A DNA stretch of 64,000 nt from Bacteroidales bacterium (GTDB lineage: Bacteria; Bacteroidota; Bacteroidia; Bacteroidales; P3). The notes beneath the pieces were generated by a model. That model was not told the origin of the DNA. It did no database searches and worked only from the letters and a program-made list of their open reading frames with translations. Both the position numbers and the translations under genes were made by a program. Below are positions 43,504 through 52,947 of this stretch, piece after piece. The stretch lies in the NCBI GenBank assembly GCA_031262295.1, contig JAISIA010000056.1:1-64000 (forward strand). Reading direction: 5' to 3'. How positions within the stretch are numbered: position 1 is the first letter of the stretch; each line of letters begins with the position of its first letter.

Positions 43504-44046
43504 TTAGAATGGAGATATAAAATCTTTAAATAAGGGAGCGTTTTTGTCTTTTTCGGATATGGTAGGATTTATTGTGTTCCAGTCTATGTTTATTGTTTCA
43601 TCGTTCCATAATAATGAGCCTTCTGATTCTTTATTGTAGTAGTTGGTGCATTTATATGAAAATATAGTATCATCTTCCAAAGTTAGAAAGCCATGAGCAA
43701 ATCCTTCGGGAATATAAAACATATTTTTGGTTATTGCATCTAACTCCACAGCGTGATATTTTCCGTATGTAGAAGAGTTTTTCCTTAAATCCACTGCAAC
43801 ATCCAAAACTCTGCCTTGCATAACTCTTACTAATTTACCCTGAGCAAAAGGAGGCTTTTGAAAATGTAAGCCTCTTAGGACATTGTTCTTTGATTTTGAT
43901 TCATTATCTTGAACAAATATCATATTCATTCCTTTATTAAAGAAACGTTCTTGATTATATACTTCAAAGAAATATCCTCTTTCATCTTTGAAAACATCAG
44001 GCTCTATTACAAATAGTCCTTCTATTTTTGTTTCTATTATTTTCAT
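43504..44046 (-). CDS. rfbC: dTDP-4-dehydrorhamnose 3,5-epimerase
   Basis: A 180-residue cupin enzyme of the dTDP-L-rhamnose pathway that epimerises dTDP-4-keto-6-deoxyglucose. Features: DERGYFFEVYN, NVLRGLHFQKPPFAQGKLV with catalytic His61, GRVLDVAVDLRKNS, PEGFAHGFLTLED and SYKCTNYYNKESEG. Length is usual. The other rhamnose genes (rfbA, B, D) are not in the window, so it stands alone between recQ and lpdA, all on the minus strand. Confidence 0.94.
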   Translation of the reverse strand: MKIIETKIEGLFVIEPDVFKDERGYFFEVYNQERFFNKGMNMIFVQDNESKSKNNVLRGLHFQKPPFAQGKLVRVMQGRVLDVAVDLRKNSSTYGKYHAVELDAITKNMFYIPEGFAHGFLTLEDDTIFSYKCTNYYNKESEGSLLWNDETINIDWNTINPTISEKDKNAPLFKDFISPF

Positions 44047-44079
44047 TTTTTTCTCTCTTTTTTTTATTTGTTCTAATTT

Positions 44080-45474
44080 CTATCCGTGGATAGCCTTATT
44101 ATAAGCTGCCTCTATTGCTTCCATTACTCCTTCTGACATTGTTGGGTGAGGATGTATTGCATCAATAACATCGTGTGCTTTAATATTGCTTTGTCTTGCA
44201 AGGACAATTTCTTCTATCATCTCAGTTACATTATCCCCTATCATAGAACAACCAATAATTTTATCATCTTCTTGATTTATTACTACCTTTACAAAGCCAT
44301 CTCTGTTTCCTGATGCAGAAGCCTTGCCTGATGCCATAAACATAAATTTCCCTACCTTTATATCCATTCCCATTTCTTTTGCTTTATCTTCTGTTAAACC
44401 AACAGATGCAATTTCAGGAGAAGTATAGGTGCAGGCAGGAACATTATTGTAATTTACCTTATTTGGATTTAGTCCTTTTATTGCTTCAATACAAGTTATC
44501 GCTTCCTTAGATGCAACATGTGCAAGTGCAGGAGAAGAAATTATATCGCCTATTGCATAAATTCCTTCAAGATTTGTTCTGTAGAAATCATCAACAATAA
44601 TCTTTTCTTTATTGTCTGATAATTTTATTCCCAATTCTTCTAATCCTATATTTTCTATATTTGTTTTTATTCCAACGGCAGAAAGAACTATATCAGCCTC
44701 TATGACCTCTTCTTTATTCTTTCCACTTAATGTTACAAGGCATTTATCATTTTGTGTTGTATCTACGCTTTTCACAGAAGTTGATGTATAAACCTTCATC
44801 CCCATTTTCTTAAAACAACGTTGCAATGTAGAGGCAACTTCTTTATCTTCGGCGGGAACAATTTGCGGCATAAATTCAACCAAAGTAACTTGTGTTCCTA
44901 TGCTTTGATAGAAATAAGCAAACTCACTTCCTATTGCACCAGAGCCAACAACTACCATAGTCTTTGGTTGCTTTGTTAGAGTCATAGCCTTTCTATAACC
45001 TATGATTTTTTCTCCATCTTGTGGTAGAGAAGGAAGTTGTTTTGAGCGTGCTCCTGTTGCTATTATTATATGATCTGCAACAAATATATTAGTCTCTTCA
45101 CCCTTTACTTCAATTTTTTTATCTCCTATCAATCTACCTGTACCTTTTATTACATCAATTGCATTTTTCTTCATAAGATATTCAATACCCTTACTCATAT
45201 TTTCTGCAACTGCCCTACTGCGAGCAACAACTTTTTCCATCTCAATAAGGGAATTTCCTTCTAAAGAAATACCATAATCCTCACTATGCTTTATATAATT
45301 ATATACTTGTGCTGATTTTAAAAGTGCTTTTGTTGGAATACATCCCCAATTTAAACATATTCCTCCAAGTGATTCTCTTTCTATTATTGCAGTTTTATAT
45401 CCCAATTGTGCAGAACGAATTGCTGCAACATAACCTCCGGGACCGGAGCCTAAGACAATTATATCGTATTTCAT
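44080..45474 (-). CDS. lpdA: Dihydrolipoyl dehydrogenase
   Basis: A 464-residue FAD-dependent disulfide oxidoreductase, the E3 subunit of 2-oxoacid dehydrogenase or glycine cleavage complexes. It shows the FAD motif VLGSGPGGYVAAIRSAQLG, the redox pair Cys40/Cys45 in GGICLNWGC, the NAD motif VVGSGAIGSEFAYF, IYAIGDI, and the dimer-interface catalytic pair HPHPTMSE near the C-terminus. No E1/E2 genes are adjacent, so the partner complex cannot be read from context. Confidence 0.95.
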   Translation of the reverse strand: MKYDIIVLGSGPGGYVAAIRSAQLGYKTAIIERESLGGICLNWGCIPTKALLKSAQVYNYIKHSEDYGISLEGNSLIEMEKVVARSRAVAENMSKGIEYLMKKNAIDVIKGTGRLIGDKKIEVKGEETNIFVADHIIIATGARSKQLPSLPQDGEKIIGYRKAMTLTKQPKTMVVVGSGAIGSEFAYFYQSIGTQVTLVEFMPQIVPAEDKEVASTLQRCFKKMGMKVYTSTSVKSVDTTQNDKCLVTLSGKNKEEVIEADIVLSAVGIKTNIENIGLEELGIKLSDNKEKIIVDDFYRTNLEGIYAIGDIISSPALAHVASKEAITCIEAIKGLNPNKVNYNNVPACTYTSPEIASVGLTEDKAKEMGMDIKVGKFMFMASGKASASGNRDGFVKVVINQEDDKIIGCSMIGDNVTEMIEEIVLARQSNIKAHDVIDAIHPHPTMSEGVMEAIEAAYNKAIHG

Positions 45475-45531
45475 CTATTTTTTGTTTTAATTATATTTTT
45501 CTTTTTTCTAAGACTTGTTTATAAAAGAGTG

Positions 45532-47244
45532 CTATTCCTTAACCTTAACAATAGCCTCACTAACATTTATTGCAAAGTCTGCTAACTTTTCATACTGGGA
45601 ATATAAGCTGCTATAATAAATTCCTGTTTGATAAGAATAGTTATTATTCTTTATATTCTCTGTATGATCTTCTCTTAATTTATCTCTTAACTTATTAATT
45701 TGTTTTTCCAAATCATAAACCTTATCCAAAGAAACATCAACATAGTGAGAAATTAAGTTGTCATTCATAGCAACTAATGCGTCCCTAACAAGATTATACA
45801 TTGACTCAATATTTTTTCTCATCTCTGGCTCAAACCAAATATTCTTTTTCTTCTTCTCATCTATGGTTATGGATAATTGATTACAGCTATCACCTATACT
45901 TTCTAAGTTATCAATAATACGTAACATTGAACTAATGTATAGGGATGCTTGATGTGAAAGATTTTCTTCGGCAGCTGAGGTTAGATAATTTGCAATTTCC
46001 ACCTCCATTCTATCAGATATTTCTTCATATTTTTGTATTCTTTCAAAGATTTGCTGATATTTCTTCTCATCCTTTTCTTTCATAAGTTCAGGAATCATAT
46101 CATACATCTTCAACATCCTCTTTGAAAACATCTCTATTTCCTTTTTTGCAGGCTCAATTGAAAGATCCCCAACATTCATATAGCCCATAGGAATGTATTT
46201 TAATCTAAACTCATCTTCATCATCAACATTTATAGGAACTAATTTTTCAACAATTTTTATGATTTGAGGAACGAACCAAACAAGTAGTAGAGAATTTGAA
46301 ATATTAAAAAAACTATGAAATATAGAAAGAGCAATTGGAATAGAGGAAGCATTTGCCAGAATTTCGCCTCCTTCTAAAGGCATAGGAGAAGCTCCTCCTA
46401 TGGAATAGGAAAGATTACTTATTAAATAGAGTATAGGTTTAAACAAAATTAATACCCAAATAACCCCAATAACATTAAAGATAAGATGGGCACGAGCTGC
46501 TCTTTTTGCAGTTTTATTTGCAACCGTTGCAGCTAAATTTGCAGTTATTGTTGTTCCAATATTTTCTCCCAAAACCAAAGCAGCACCTATTTCAAACCCA
46601 ATTAAACCTTTGGCACACATAACTAAGGTAACAGCCATCATTGCAGAGGAAGATTGTATTATACAAGTAAGAATTGTGCCTATTAAAACAAATAATAGGA
46701 TAGATAAATATCCATTGTTAGACAGAGAACCTATAACCTCTAAAACGCCTGAATACTTTGCTTGGGTAAAATCAGGAACGTTATTGGTTAAAAATTGTAA
46801 TCCCATAAACAAAAGAGCAAAGCCCATAAGGAAAACTCCAAGATTCTCTCTCTTTTTTATAAATAATAAAGGAGAAGCAAGTGCTATTATAGGGAGAATA
46901 AATTCTGAAATATTAAACTTAAAACCAAAGAGAGAGACAATCCAAGCTGTTATTGTTGTTCCTATATTTGCTCCCATTATAACAGATATTGCTCCTGCTA
47001 AGGTTAGAACTCCTGCATTTACAAAACTAACAACCATAACAGTTGTTGCAGAAGAAGACTGTATTATAGAAGTTATACCAATACCTGTTAAAATTCCCCT
47101 AAACCTATTAGCGGTCATCTTAGAGAGAATATTCCTTAAACTATCACCAGCCAGCTTTTGAAGAGCGTCCGACATTACTTTCATCCCATAAAGGAACAAG
47201 CCTAAGCCCCCTAAAAGAGTTAGAGCATAAAATATTGCGTTCAT
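45532..47244 (-). CDS. Na+/phosphate symporter with PhoU-like domain
   Basis: A 570-residue membrane transporter of the NptA/PNaS family. The N-terminal 320 residues hold two inverted repeats, each with the QSSSA signature (TSIIQSSSATTVMVV and LTCIIQSSSAMMAVTL), plus GANIGTTITA and GENIGTTITA. The C-terminal 220 residues form a PhoU-like helical domain in the cytoplasm (MFSKRMLKMYDMIPELM; RIIDNLESIGDSC). It imports phosphate with sodium. A minus-strand -7 box is at 47279-47286. Confidence 0.93.
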   Translation of the reverse strand: MNAIFYALTLLGGLGLFLYGMKVMSDALQKLAGDSLRNILSKMTANRFRGILTGIGITSIIQSSSATTVMVVSFVNAGVLTLAGAISVIMGANIGTTITAWIVSLFGFKFNISEFILPIIALASPLLFIKKRENLGVFLMGFALLFMGLQFLTNNVPDFTQAKYSGVLEVIGSLSNNGYLSILLFVLIGTILTCIIQSSSAMMAVTLVMCAKGLIGFEIGAALVLGENIGTTITANLAATVANKTAKRAARAHLIFNVIGVIWVLILFKPILYLISNLSYSIGGASPMPLEGGEILANASSIPIALSIFHSFFNISNSLLLVWFVPQIIKIVEKLVPINVDDEDEFRLKYIPMGYMNVGDLSIEPAKKEIEMFSKRMLKMYDMIPELMKEKDEKKYQQIFERIQKYEEISDRMEVEIANYLTSAAEENLSHQASLYISSMLRIIDNLESIGDSCNQLSITIDEKKKKNIWFEPEMRKNIESMYNLVRDALVAMNDNLISHYVDVSLDKVYDLEKQINKLRDKLREDHTENIKNNNYSYQTGIYYSSLYSQYEKLADFAINVSEAIVKVKE

Positions 47245-47278
47245 AAATTTATATTAGTTATTATTGTTTTTGCCGTTG

Positions 47279-47286
47279 CAAATATA
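47279..47286 (-). promoter_or_regulatory. -7 box for the Na/Pi symporter gene
   Basis: Minus-strand TATATTTG, 35 bases before the ATG at 47244. Confidence 0.5.
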
Positions 47287-47406
47287 CAATAATTATTATT
47301 TAACAATAAAATATATTTTAGGGCAAAAACTTTTCTTTTTTCAAGGAAAACCAACCTTTATATTAAGTAAAGAAAAGAATTATTTTTTTATTATAATAAA
47401 AGCATA

Positions 47407-47438
47407 TTGCATAGTAATGATAAAAATATCTATCTTTG
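47407..47438 (+). promoter_or_regulatory. Promoter of the outer membrane barrel gene
   Basis: TTG (47407-47409), a 21-base spacer and TATCTTTG (47431-47438), 24 bases before the ATG at 47462. Confidence 0.55.
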
Positions 47439-47461
47439 CATAAAATTATTTTTATTTTTTT

Positions 47462-48301
47462 ATGAAACATTTTTTACTTGTTGCCCTATTTTCTTTATCC
47501 ACTTTCGGAGCTTTTAGCCAAATTTTCACTAAAAGTGAGTTTGGTTTTATGATTGGAGGAAGCAATTATATAGGAGATATAAATCCTAAATACAATTTTT
47601 ATGGTACCAACCTAATGTTAGGAGCTATTTATCGCTATAATATAGATCCTCGTTGGACTATAAGAGGTAGTTTATTATTTGGTTCTCTTTCAGCAGAGGA
47701 TGCAAAATATGAAAACATAAGAAATCTTTCCTTTCAATCAAAAGTAAATGAAATATCCGCAACTGTGGAATTTAATTTCTTTTCCTATCAAACAGGAAGT
47801 AGAAAACATAGAATAACTCCATACCTTTTTGGAGGTATAGGTGTGTTTTTCATCAATCCAAAGGCAAAAATCACAAATCCCCTAACCTACGAAGAAGAAA
47901 TTGTAGAACTAAAACCTCTTGCAACAGAAGGACAAGGCTTAGAAGGATACGAAACTCCTTATTCCCTAACCCAAATTTCAATACCCTTTGGCTTGGGAGT
48001 AAAGTTTAGCCTTAGCAATTATATATGTGTAGGCTTGGAATGGGGATTAAGAATGACATTTACCGATTATATTGATGATGTATCAACAAATTATGTCAAT
48101 AGACAAACACTACTTGATTGGTCAGGTGAATTAGCCGTTGTAGCATCTGATAGAACCAATGAAATTATTCCTAATAAATACAATCCAGAAGGGTCAATGC
48201 GTGGAAATCCTCAAACAAAGGACTGGTACCAATTCTTCGGTGTAACTCTTACAACAAAACTTTCCTTTTTCAATAAGAAAAATAAGTGCATAACTTTCTA
48301 A
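47462..48301 (+). CDS. Outer membrane beta-barrel protein, DUF6089/PorG-like
   Basis: A 279-residue outer membrane protein. Signal peptide 1-20 (GAFSQ), then an eight-strand type barrel: SEFGFMIGGSNYIGDINPKY, GAIYRYNIDPRWTIRGSLLFG, ATVEFNFFSYQTGSRKHRITPYLFGGIGVFFINP and FGLGVKFSLSNYICVGLEWG, with a periplasmic/external loop (YEEEIVELKPLATEGQG). DUF6089 proteins include PorG, a T9SS component linked to the PorK/N ring, so this may belong to the secretion system whose cargo is encoded elsewhere in the window. It ends two bases before a repeat copy. Confidence 0.82.
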   Translation: MKHFLLVALFSLSTFGAFSQIFTKSEFGFMIGGSNYIGDINPKYNFYGTNLMLGAIYRYNIDPRWTIRGSLLFGSLSAEDAKYENIRNLSFQSKVNEISATVEFNFFSYQTGSRKHRITPYLFGGIGVFFINPKAKITNPLTYEEEIVELKPLATEGQGLEGYETPYSLTQISIPFGLGVKFSLSNYICVGLEWGLRMTFTDYIDDVSTNYVNRQTLLDWSGELAVVASDRTNEIIPNKYNPEGSMRGNPQTKDWYQFFGVTLTTKLSFFNKKNKCITF

Positions 48302-48302
48302 G

Positions 48303-48505
48303 TTGGCAACACCGCCAAGCGGCTTTTAGTTGTCCTTACGGAAATTTGGGGCTTTTTTATCGCTGTTTTTAGCTAATTAAAACGAAGTTTTAGTAAAATA
48401 TTTCTTCGTTTTAGTAAAATATTTCTTCGTTTTAGTAAAATAAAACGCTGTTTTAGAAAATTATTTCTTCGTTTTAGAAAATTAAAACCTTGTTTTAGAA
48501 AATTG
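48303..48505. repeat. Composite repeat and 21-bp array
   Basis: The 243-base convergent gap holds a head variant (TTGGCAACACCGCCAAGCGG, then TTTTAGTTGTCCTTACGGAA) directly after the barrel gene stop, followed by four to five CTTCGTTTTAG units (48376-48505), partly with CGCTGTTTTA and CCTTGTTTTA variants. Confidence 0.83.
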
Positions 48506-48544
48506 AAGTAAGGATTTGAGGTTTTATATCCTTTATTTGGGTTT

Positions 48545-49216
48545 TTAAAGTAAATTTGGTCTTCTTTGCTTTGTTCTTTTCAAAGATTCTTCTTCTTGCC
48601 ATTGTTTTATTAGTTTGTCATTTCCAGAAAGTAAGACCTTAGGAACTTCCCAACCATTGAACGATTGAGGACGTGAATATACAGGATGTGAAACTAAATT
48701 ATCTTGAAAAGAATCACTCAAAGCAGAGGTTTCATCCGATAAAACGCCAGGAATTAGTCTTACTATTGAGTCACAAATAACCATAGATGCTAATTCGCCC
48801 CCACTTAATACGTAATTACCTATTGAAATCTCTCTTGTAATAAGGTTTTGTCTTACTCTTTCATCAACACCTTTATAATGTCCGCACAAAATACATATAT
48901 TTTCCATTAATGAAAGGCTGTTTGAGAGCTTTTGATCCAATAATTCCCCATCGGGAGAGGTGTATATTATCTCATCATAACTTCTTTTTTGTTTCAAATC
49001 TTCTATACAATTATATATAGGTTCTATTTGCATAACCATACCTGCTTCTCCTCCATAAGGATAATCATCAACACTATGATAATTATTTGTAGAATAGTCT
49101 CTCAAATTGTGGAATTGAACTGAAAAAATGCCCTTTTGTTCTGCTCTTTTTAATATGGAATGATTGAATATTGGAGGAAAAATTTCGGGAAAAAGGGTTA
49201 TAATATCTATGTGCAT
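48545..49216 (-). CDS. trmD: tRNA (guanine-N1-)-methyltransferase
   Basis: A 223-residue SPOUT-fold enzyme that methylates G37 of tRNAs with SAM, preventing frameshifts. Features: [30 protein letters not shown], the trefoil knot region [31 protein letters not shown], and [18 protein letters not shown]. Length fits TrmD. The usual neighbours (rimM, rplS) are not adjacent here. It faces the barrel gene across a repeat-filled gap. Confidence 0.95.
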   Translation of the reverse strand: MHIDIITLFPEIFPPIFNHSILKRAEQKGIFSVQFHNLRDYSTNNYHSVDDYPYGGEAGMVMQIEPIYNCIEDLKQKRSYDEIIYTSPDGELLDQKLSNSLSLMENICILCGHYKGVDERVRQNLITREISIGNYVLSGGELASMVICDSIVRLIPGVLSDETSALSDSFQDNLVSHPVYSRPQSFNGWEVPKVLLSGNDKLIKQWQEEESLKRTKQRRPNLL

Positions 49217-49294
49217 AAATTAAAAATTTTGAAAAAGTATATACGTTTTATTAAAAAAAAAGTTTTCTTCAACTATTTGTTCAATTAAAGTTTG

Positions 49295-49302
49295 TATATT
49301 TG
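49295..49302 (+). promoter_or_regulatory. -7 box of the operon starting at 49344
   Basis: TATATTTG, 41 bases before the ATG; a TTTG lies 15 bases upstream (49276-49279), closer than the usual 19-21. Confidence 0.45.
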
Positions 49303-49343
49303 CTCTTTGAAAGGGTTACTCCTTTTATTTATATAAAAATAAT

Positions 49344-50759
49344 ATGAATATGAATTTCAAACGTTTTTTTAGACATATTTTTGCAGTAATTTTCTTTGTT
49401 CCAACATTGGTTTTGGCACAAGAAAACTTAGATAAGGCATCACCAGACTTTCAATATGAGGATTATTCTTCCTTTATTGGCTTTATGATGAAAGATGCTG
49501 ACTTGACCAATCAAACACTTTACCTTCCTAAGATGACAGATACAATTGCTAAACACTTCTTTTCGGGAGAGCTTTATAGGCAAGAGTATAATGGACCCAA
49601 TGGAAACAGACCTGCATTATACGATTTAAAAAGAATGTCTAAGAATAAACTTCCTCAAATGGAAGGAGAATGGTTTGTTGTTGCAGGTTATGCAATAGAC
49701 AAACAATCATACGAAAAGATATATTATAATTCTCCAATGGTAAAATATAGTTTTCTAAAACTTGTTGTTGCACAAACAGAGGATACAGTCTTTTATAAGT
49801 ATGATGATTTTTGGAATTTATATAATTTTCCTTTTATTCCTCTTTCCTATTATAATGCAAATAAGAATGAATATCCTAAAAACAAATATTCAGAAGATGA
49901 TCTTTCATTAGCAAAATATGATACTAATAGTAACTATTGCTTTATTCCTAAAAATCTTATAGGACAAAGACTATACCTTCCTAAGGTAAATGATGCTACC
50001 TACGAGAGATTGTTTAGTGCAACAAGACTATACAACTACGATGATGATAGCAGAAAATATTCTTTCGCTATTATGCCACAAGGAAAAGCAAAACTCCTTG
50101 AAGGTAAAACCTTCTATGTTGCATCCACTGTCTTTGATCCAGAGGGCTTAACTGACGTTTATCTAAAACTAATCATACCTAATTCCAAAGATACTATTTA
50201 TTATAAATATCCAAGAGTTGAACAAAGGGCTGAATTTCCTTTTGTGGTTAATTCGTTTTTAGAGAAAACCAAAGAGAAATACATAAATAAGGAATTTGTT
50301 TTCAGAGGTGATAAATACCCTTTGGTGGCTTTGGATACAAAAAGAAAAACTCCACTAACCTTTAAAAAGGGAGACGTTTTCAGATGTATTGATTTCGTTG
50401 TTAAGGATGGAAAATTCCAAATGCTAATGCGTAATGAAAAGGGAAGAAAGTTTTTTGTTGAGGCAAATTATGCTCTTTCTGACAAACTATCTTTTGATCA
50501 TAGTTTAATGGAATATAACGATATTTACATATATCACGATACCTATAACACGCATTATAATGCCATATTGCAAAAAGAACTAATCCCTTCCATGAGTATT
50601 GATATGACTAAGAAATCTTGGGGTTATCCACAAAAGGAAGTCTTTACTAATTTTGACGGAAGCAATCGTCATTGGTTCTACTTAGGCAATGTATATGTCA
50701 TTTTCAAAAACAACAAGCTCTATCGCGTTGCTATGATTCCTCGTGATTTGCGATTATAA
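49344..50759 (+). CDS. Exported protein with internal duplication, function unknown
   Basis: A 471-residue protein with a signal peptide (about 1-25, ending LVLAQ). Two halves share a pattern: LTNQTLYLPKMTDTIAKHFF followed by YRQEYNG and an MEGEWFVVAGYAID strand in the first, LIGQRLYLPKVNDATYERLF followed by YNYDDD and LLEGKTFYVASTVFD in the second. Each repeat is about 150-190 residues and also shares a DTVFYKY/DTIYYKYP segment, so an ancestral domain was duplicated. Domain identity is unknown. A distinct C-terminal part (330-471) follows. First gene of an operon with a TPR protein (15 bases later) and three overlapping genes. Confidence 0.82.
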   Translation: MNMNFKRFFRHIFAVIFFVPTLVLAQENLDKASPDFQYEDYSSFIGFMMKDADLTNQTLYLPKMTDTIAKHFFSGELYRQEYNGPNGNRPALYDLKRMSKNKLPQMEGEWFVVAGYAIDKQSYEKIYYNSPMVKYSFLKLVVAQTEDTVFYKYDDFWNLYNFPFIPLSYYNANKNEYPKNKYSEDDLSLAKYDTNSNYCFIPKNLIGQRLYLPKVNDATYERLFSATRLYNYDDDSRKYSFAIMPQGKAKLLEGKTFYVASTVFDPEGLTDVYLKLIIPNSKDTIYYKYPRVEQRAEFPFVVNSFLEKTKEKYINKEFVFRGDKYPLVALDTKRKTPLTFKKGDVFRCIDFVVKDGKFQMLMRNEKGRKFFVEANYALSDKLSFDHSLMEYNDIYIYHDTYNTHYNAILQKELIPSMSIDMTKKSWGYPQKEVFTNFDGSNRHWFYLGNVYVIFKNNKLYRVAMIPRDLRL

Positions 50760-50774
50760 CAAGAAAACTTTTTT

Positions 50775-52199
50775 ATGAGTTATAACTTTTTTGGAAACGA
50801 AGACTTAAAACCTATTATTGAAAAATTTGAAAGCTATCTCAATAATAACCAAACCCAAAGTGTATTCTTTGATTGCGAAGAACTAATTGAGCTAATTGAT
50901 TATTACTACGACAAAGGCGATATAAATAAAACAGGTAAAGCTCTTTCTATTGCTCTTAAACTTTATCCCGAAGATATGGATATAGCCATTTTAAATGCAA
51001 AATACATATCTTACAAAAACAATAAAAAGTATGCAATAAAGTATCTCAACGAATATCTAAAACGACATCCTGAAAATAACAATGAGTATGAAATGATTTT
51101 GACTATGGCTAACTTATATTCTTTTGACAACTCTTCAAAAGCTGTTGAGTTATACAATATCCTATTAAAAGAAAACCCACAAGACGAAGAGGTATTGGAT
51201 AATTTGGCAAATGAATATATGCTTATGGGGGATTTTGATAATGTTGATATAATTCTAAGAAAAGAATTGGAAATAGAATATGATGATTTAGACCTATTAG
51301 AAGACTTAGCCATTAACTCCAAAAACTTAAAAGATTATCAAAATACAAGAAAATTCTTAGAGGAATTGTGCGATAATCACCCCTATTCCATAAATAATTG
51401 GATAGGTTATGCTTTTTTGCTTTTCCACAATCAAGAATATTACGATTCAATAACAGCATTAGACTTTGCCCTTGCAATAGATGAAAACTCCTTAATTGCT
51501 AATTGCTATAAGGGACTCTCATTAGTTGCCCTTCAAAAAGAGAAAGAAGCAATAGAAATCTTTAAATCCCTTATAGAAAAATCTCCTGATGAAGCCTCCT
51601 ATTCTTTATTTTTGGGTGATATATACGAGTCTTTGGAGGAGTGGGACGAGGCTATTGAATATTTTTTGCAATATATAAAAAAAGGAGAAGAGGATATTAA
51701 TGTCTTAATTAGCCTTGCTCATGCCTACCAAGAGAAGGACGATGAAATAAATTCCTTAATATATATAACCGAAGCATTAGAAATAGACCCCAAAAACTTT
51801 GATGCAAGAATGGCATACGCTAAAATGTTCGCACATTTTCATTATACCCAAATAAGCGATTCAATATTTGAAGAACTATATAATGAACAAGAGCACATAG
51901 ATAATGTTGCTGCATCATGGGCTTTAAATATGGTGAAAAGCGGAAGGAACTTTGAGGCAATGCATCTTTTGGAAAAAACAATTGAAAACTTTGAAATGAC
52001 ATCCCCTATCCTATATTATGTTTTTATAGAAATAGCATCTAATGAAAATTATTTAAAAGATAATTTGGATAATTGGCTATATAAACTCTTTCTAAACTTT
52101 GATATAACATATCAAGAGTTTGTCTTAGCCTGCCCTAATATAGTTAATAACCCTATATACGAAAATTTATTAAACACATATTTTGATGAAAAAAAGTAA
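50775..52199 (+). CDS. Tetratricopeptide repeat protein
   Basis: A 474-residue cytoplasmic helical protein made of roughly ten TPR units, for example GDINKTGKALSIALKLYPED, DNSSKAVELYNILLKENPQD, EWDEAIEYFLQYIKKGEED and EINSLIYITEALEIDPKN. It has no signal peptide or membrane span. Such proteins act as protein-binding scaffolds; no partner can be inferred beyond its operon neighbours. The next gene starts inside its last codons. Confidence 0.88.
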   Translation: MSYNFFGNEDLKPIIEKFESYLNNNQTQSVFFDCEELIELIDYYYDKGDINKTGKALSIALKLYPEDMDIAILNAKYISYKNNKKYAIKYLNEYLKRHPENNNEYEMILTMANLYSFDNSSKAVELYNILLKENPQDEEVLDNLANEYMLMGDFDNVDIILRKELEIEYDDLDLLEDLAINSKNLKDYQNTRKFLEELCDNHPYSINNWIGYAFLLFHNQEYYDSITALDFALAIDENSLIANCYKGLSLVALQKEKEAIEIFKSLIEKSPDEASYSLFLGDIYESLEEWDEAIEYFLQYIKKGEEDINVLISLAHAYQEKDDEINSLIYITEALEIDPKNFDARMAYAKMFAHFHYTQISDSIFEELYNEQEHIDNVAASWALNMVKSGRNFEAMHLLEKTIENFEMTSPILYYVFIEIASNENYLKDNLDNWLYKLFLNFDITYQEFVLACPNIVNNPIYENLLNTYFDEKK

Positions 52200-52947
52200 T
52201 TTTTTATTTTGTATTCCTTTTTTCTTTACCATATTAATTCAATTTAATGGTTATGCATCTTCTAATGGAGAAAACCAAAATATAACAAAAGAAAATAAAA
52301 CAAAAGAACTTTCTTCTGTTGAGAAGATAACCTCATGGTATATGGACAATATAAACTATGGAACAATTACTCTTTTGATGGCTGTTGAAAGTTCCTTTAT
52401 TCCCTTTCCTTCTGAGGTCGTTGTGCCACCCGCTGCCTATAAGGCGTCAAAGGAGAATAGCGATATGAATATTTTTCTTGTCGTTCTCTTTGCAACAATT
52501 GGAGCATTAATTGGTGCTATTATAAACTACTATCTCTCCCTTTTCTTAGGTCGTCCAATAATTCACGCCTTTGCCGACTCAAAAATTGGCAAGATGTGTC
52601 TTTTAAGTAGTGAAAAAGTTCAAAAAGCAGAAGATTACTTTGTAAAACATGGAAGAAGTTCAACCCTAATTGGACGATTGATTCCTGCAATACGTCAATT
52701 AATATCCATACCTGCGGGATTATCCAAAATGCCTTTACTACCTTTCATCCTCTTTACTTCATTAGGAGCTATGATATGGAACATTGTCCTTGCCATATTA
52801 GGATATATTGCACACGGACAAGCAAATTTAATTGAACAATACAGCTCAGAGATTTCCTACATACTAATTTCTTTGGGCGTTCTTTTTGTAATATACCTCC
52901 TTTATAGCGGTTTTATTAAGGGGAAAAAGAAAAAAAATGCCAAATAA
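52186..52947 (+). CDS. DedA-family membrane protein
   Basis: A 253-residue inner membrane protein of the DedA family (lipid carrier flipping and envelope homeostasis in characterised members). The core shows ESSFIPFPSEVVVPPAA, IGALIGAIINYYLSLFLGRP, and FVKHGRSSTLIGRLIPAIRQLISIPAGLSKM, with the conserved Arg and Pro residues. It has an extra N-terminal segment with a cleavable-looking hydrophobic stretch (1-23). I use the ATG at 52186, preceded by an in-frame TTG. It overlaps the TPR gene by 14 bases and the aroE gene by 11, so translation is coupled. Confidence 0.92.
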   Translation: MKKSNFLFCIPFFFTILIQFNGYASSNGENQNITKENKTKELSSVEKITSWYMDNINYGTITLLMAVESSFIPFPSEVVVPPAAYKASKENSDMNIFLVVLFATIGALIGAIINYYLSLFLGRPIIHAFADSKIGKMCLLSSEKVQKAEDYFVKHGRSSTLIGRLIPAIRQLISIPAGLSKMPLLPFILFTSLGAMIWNIVLAILGYIAHGQANLIEQYSSEISYILISLGVLFVIYLLYSGFIKGKKKKNAK

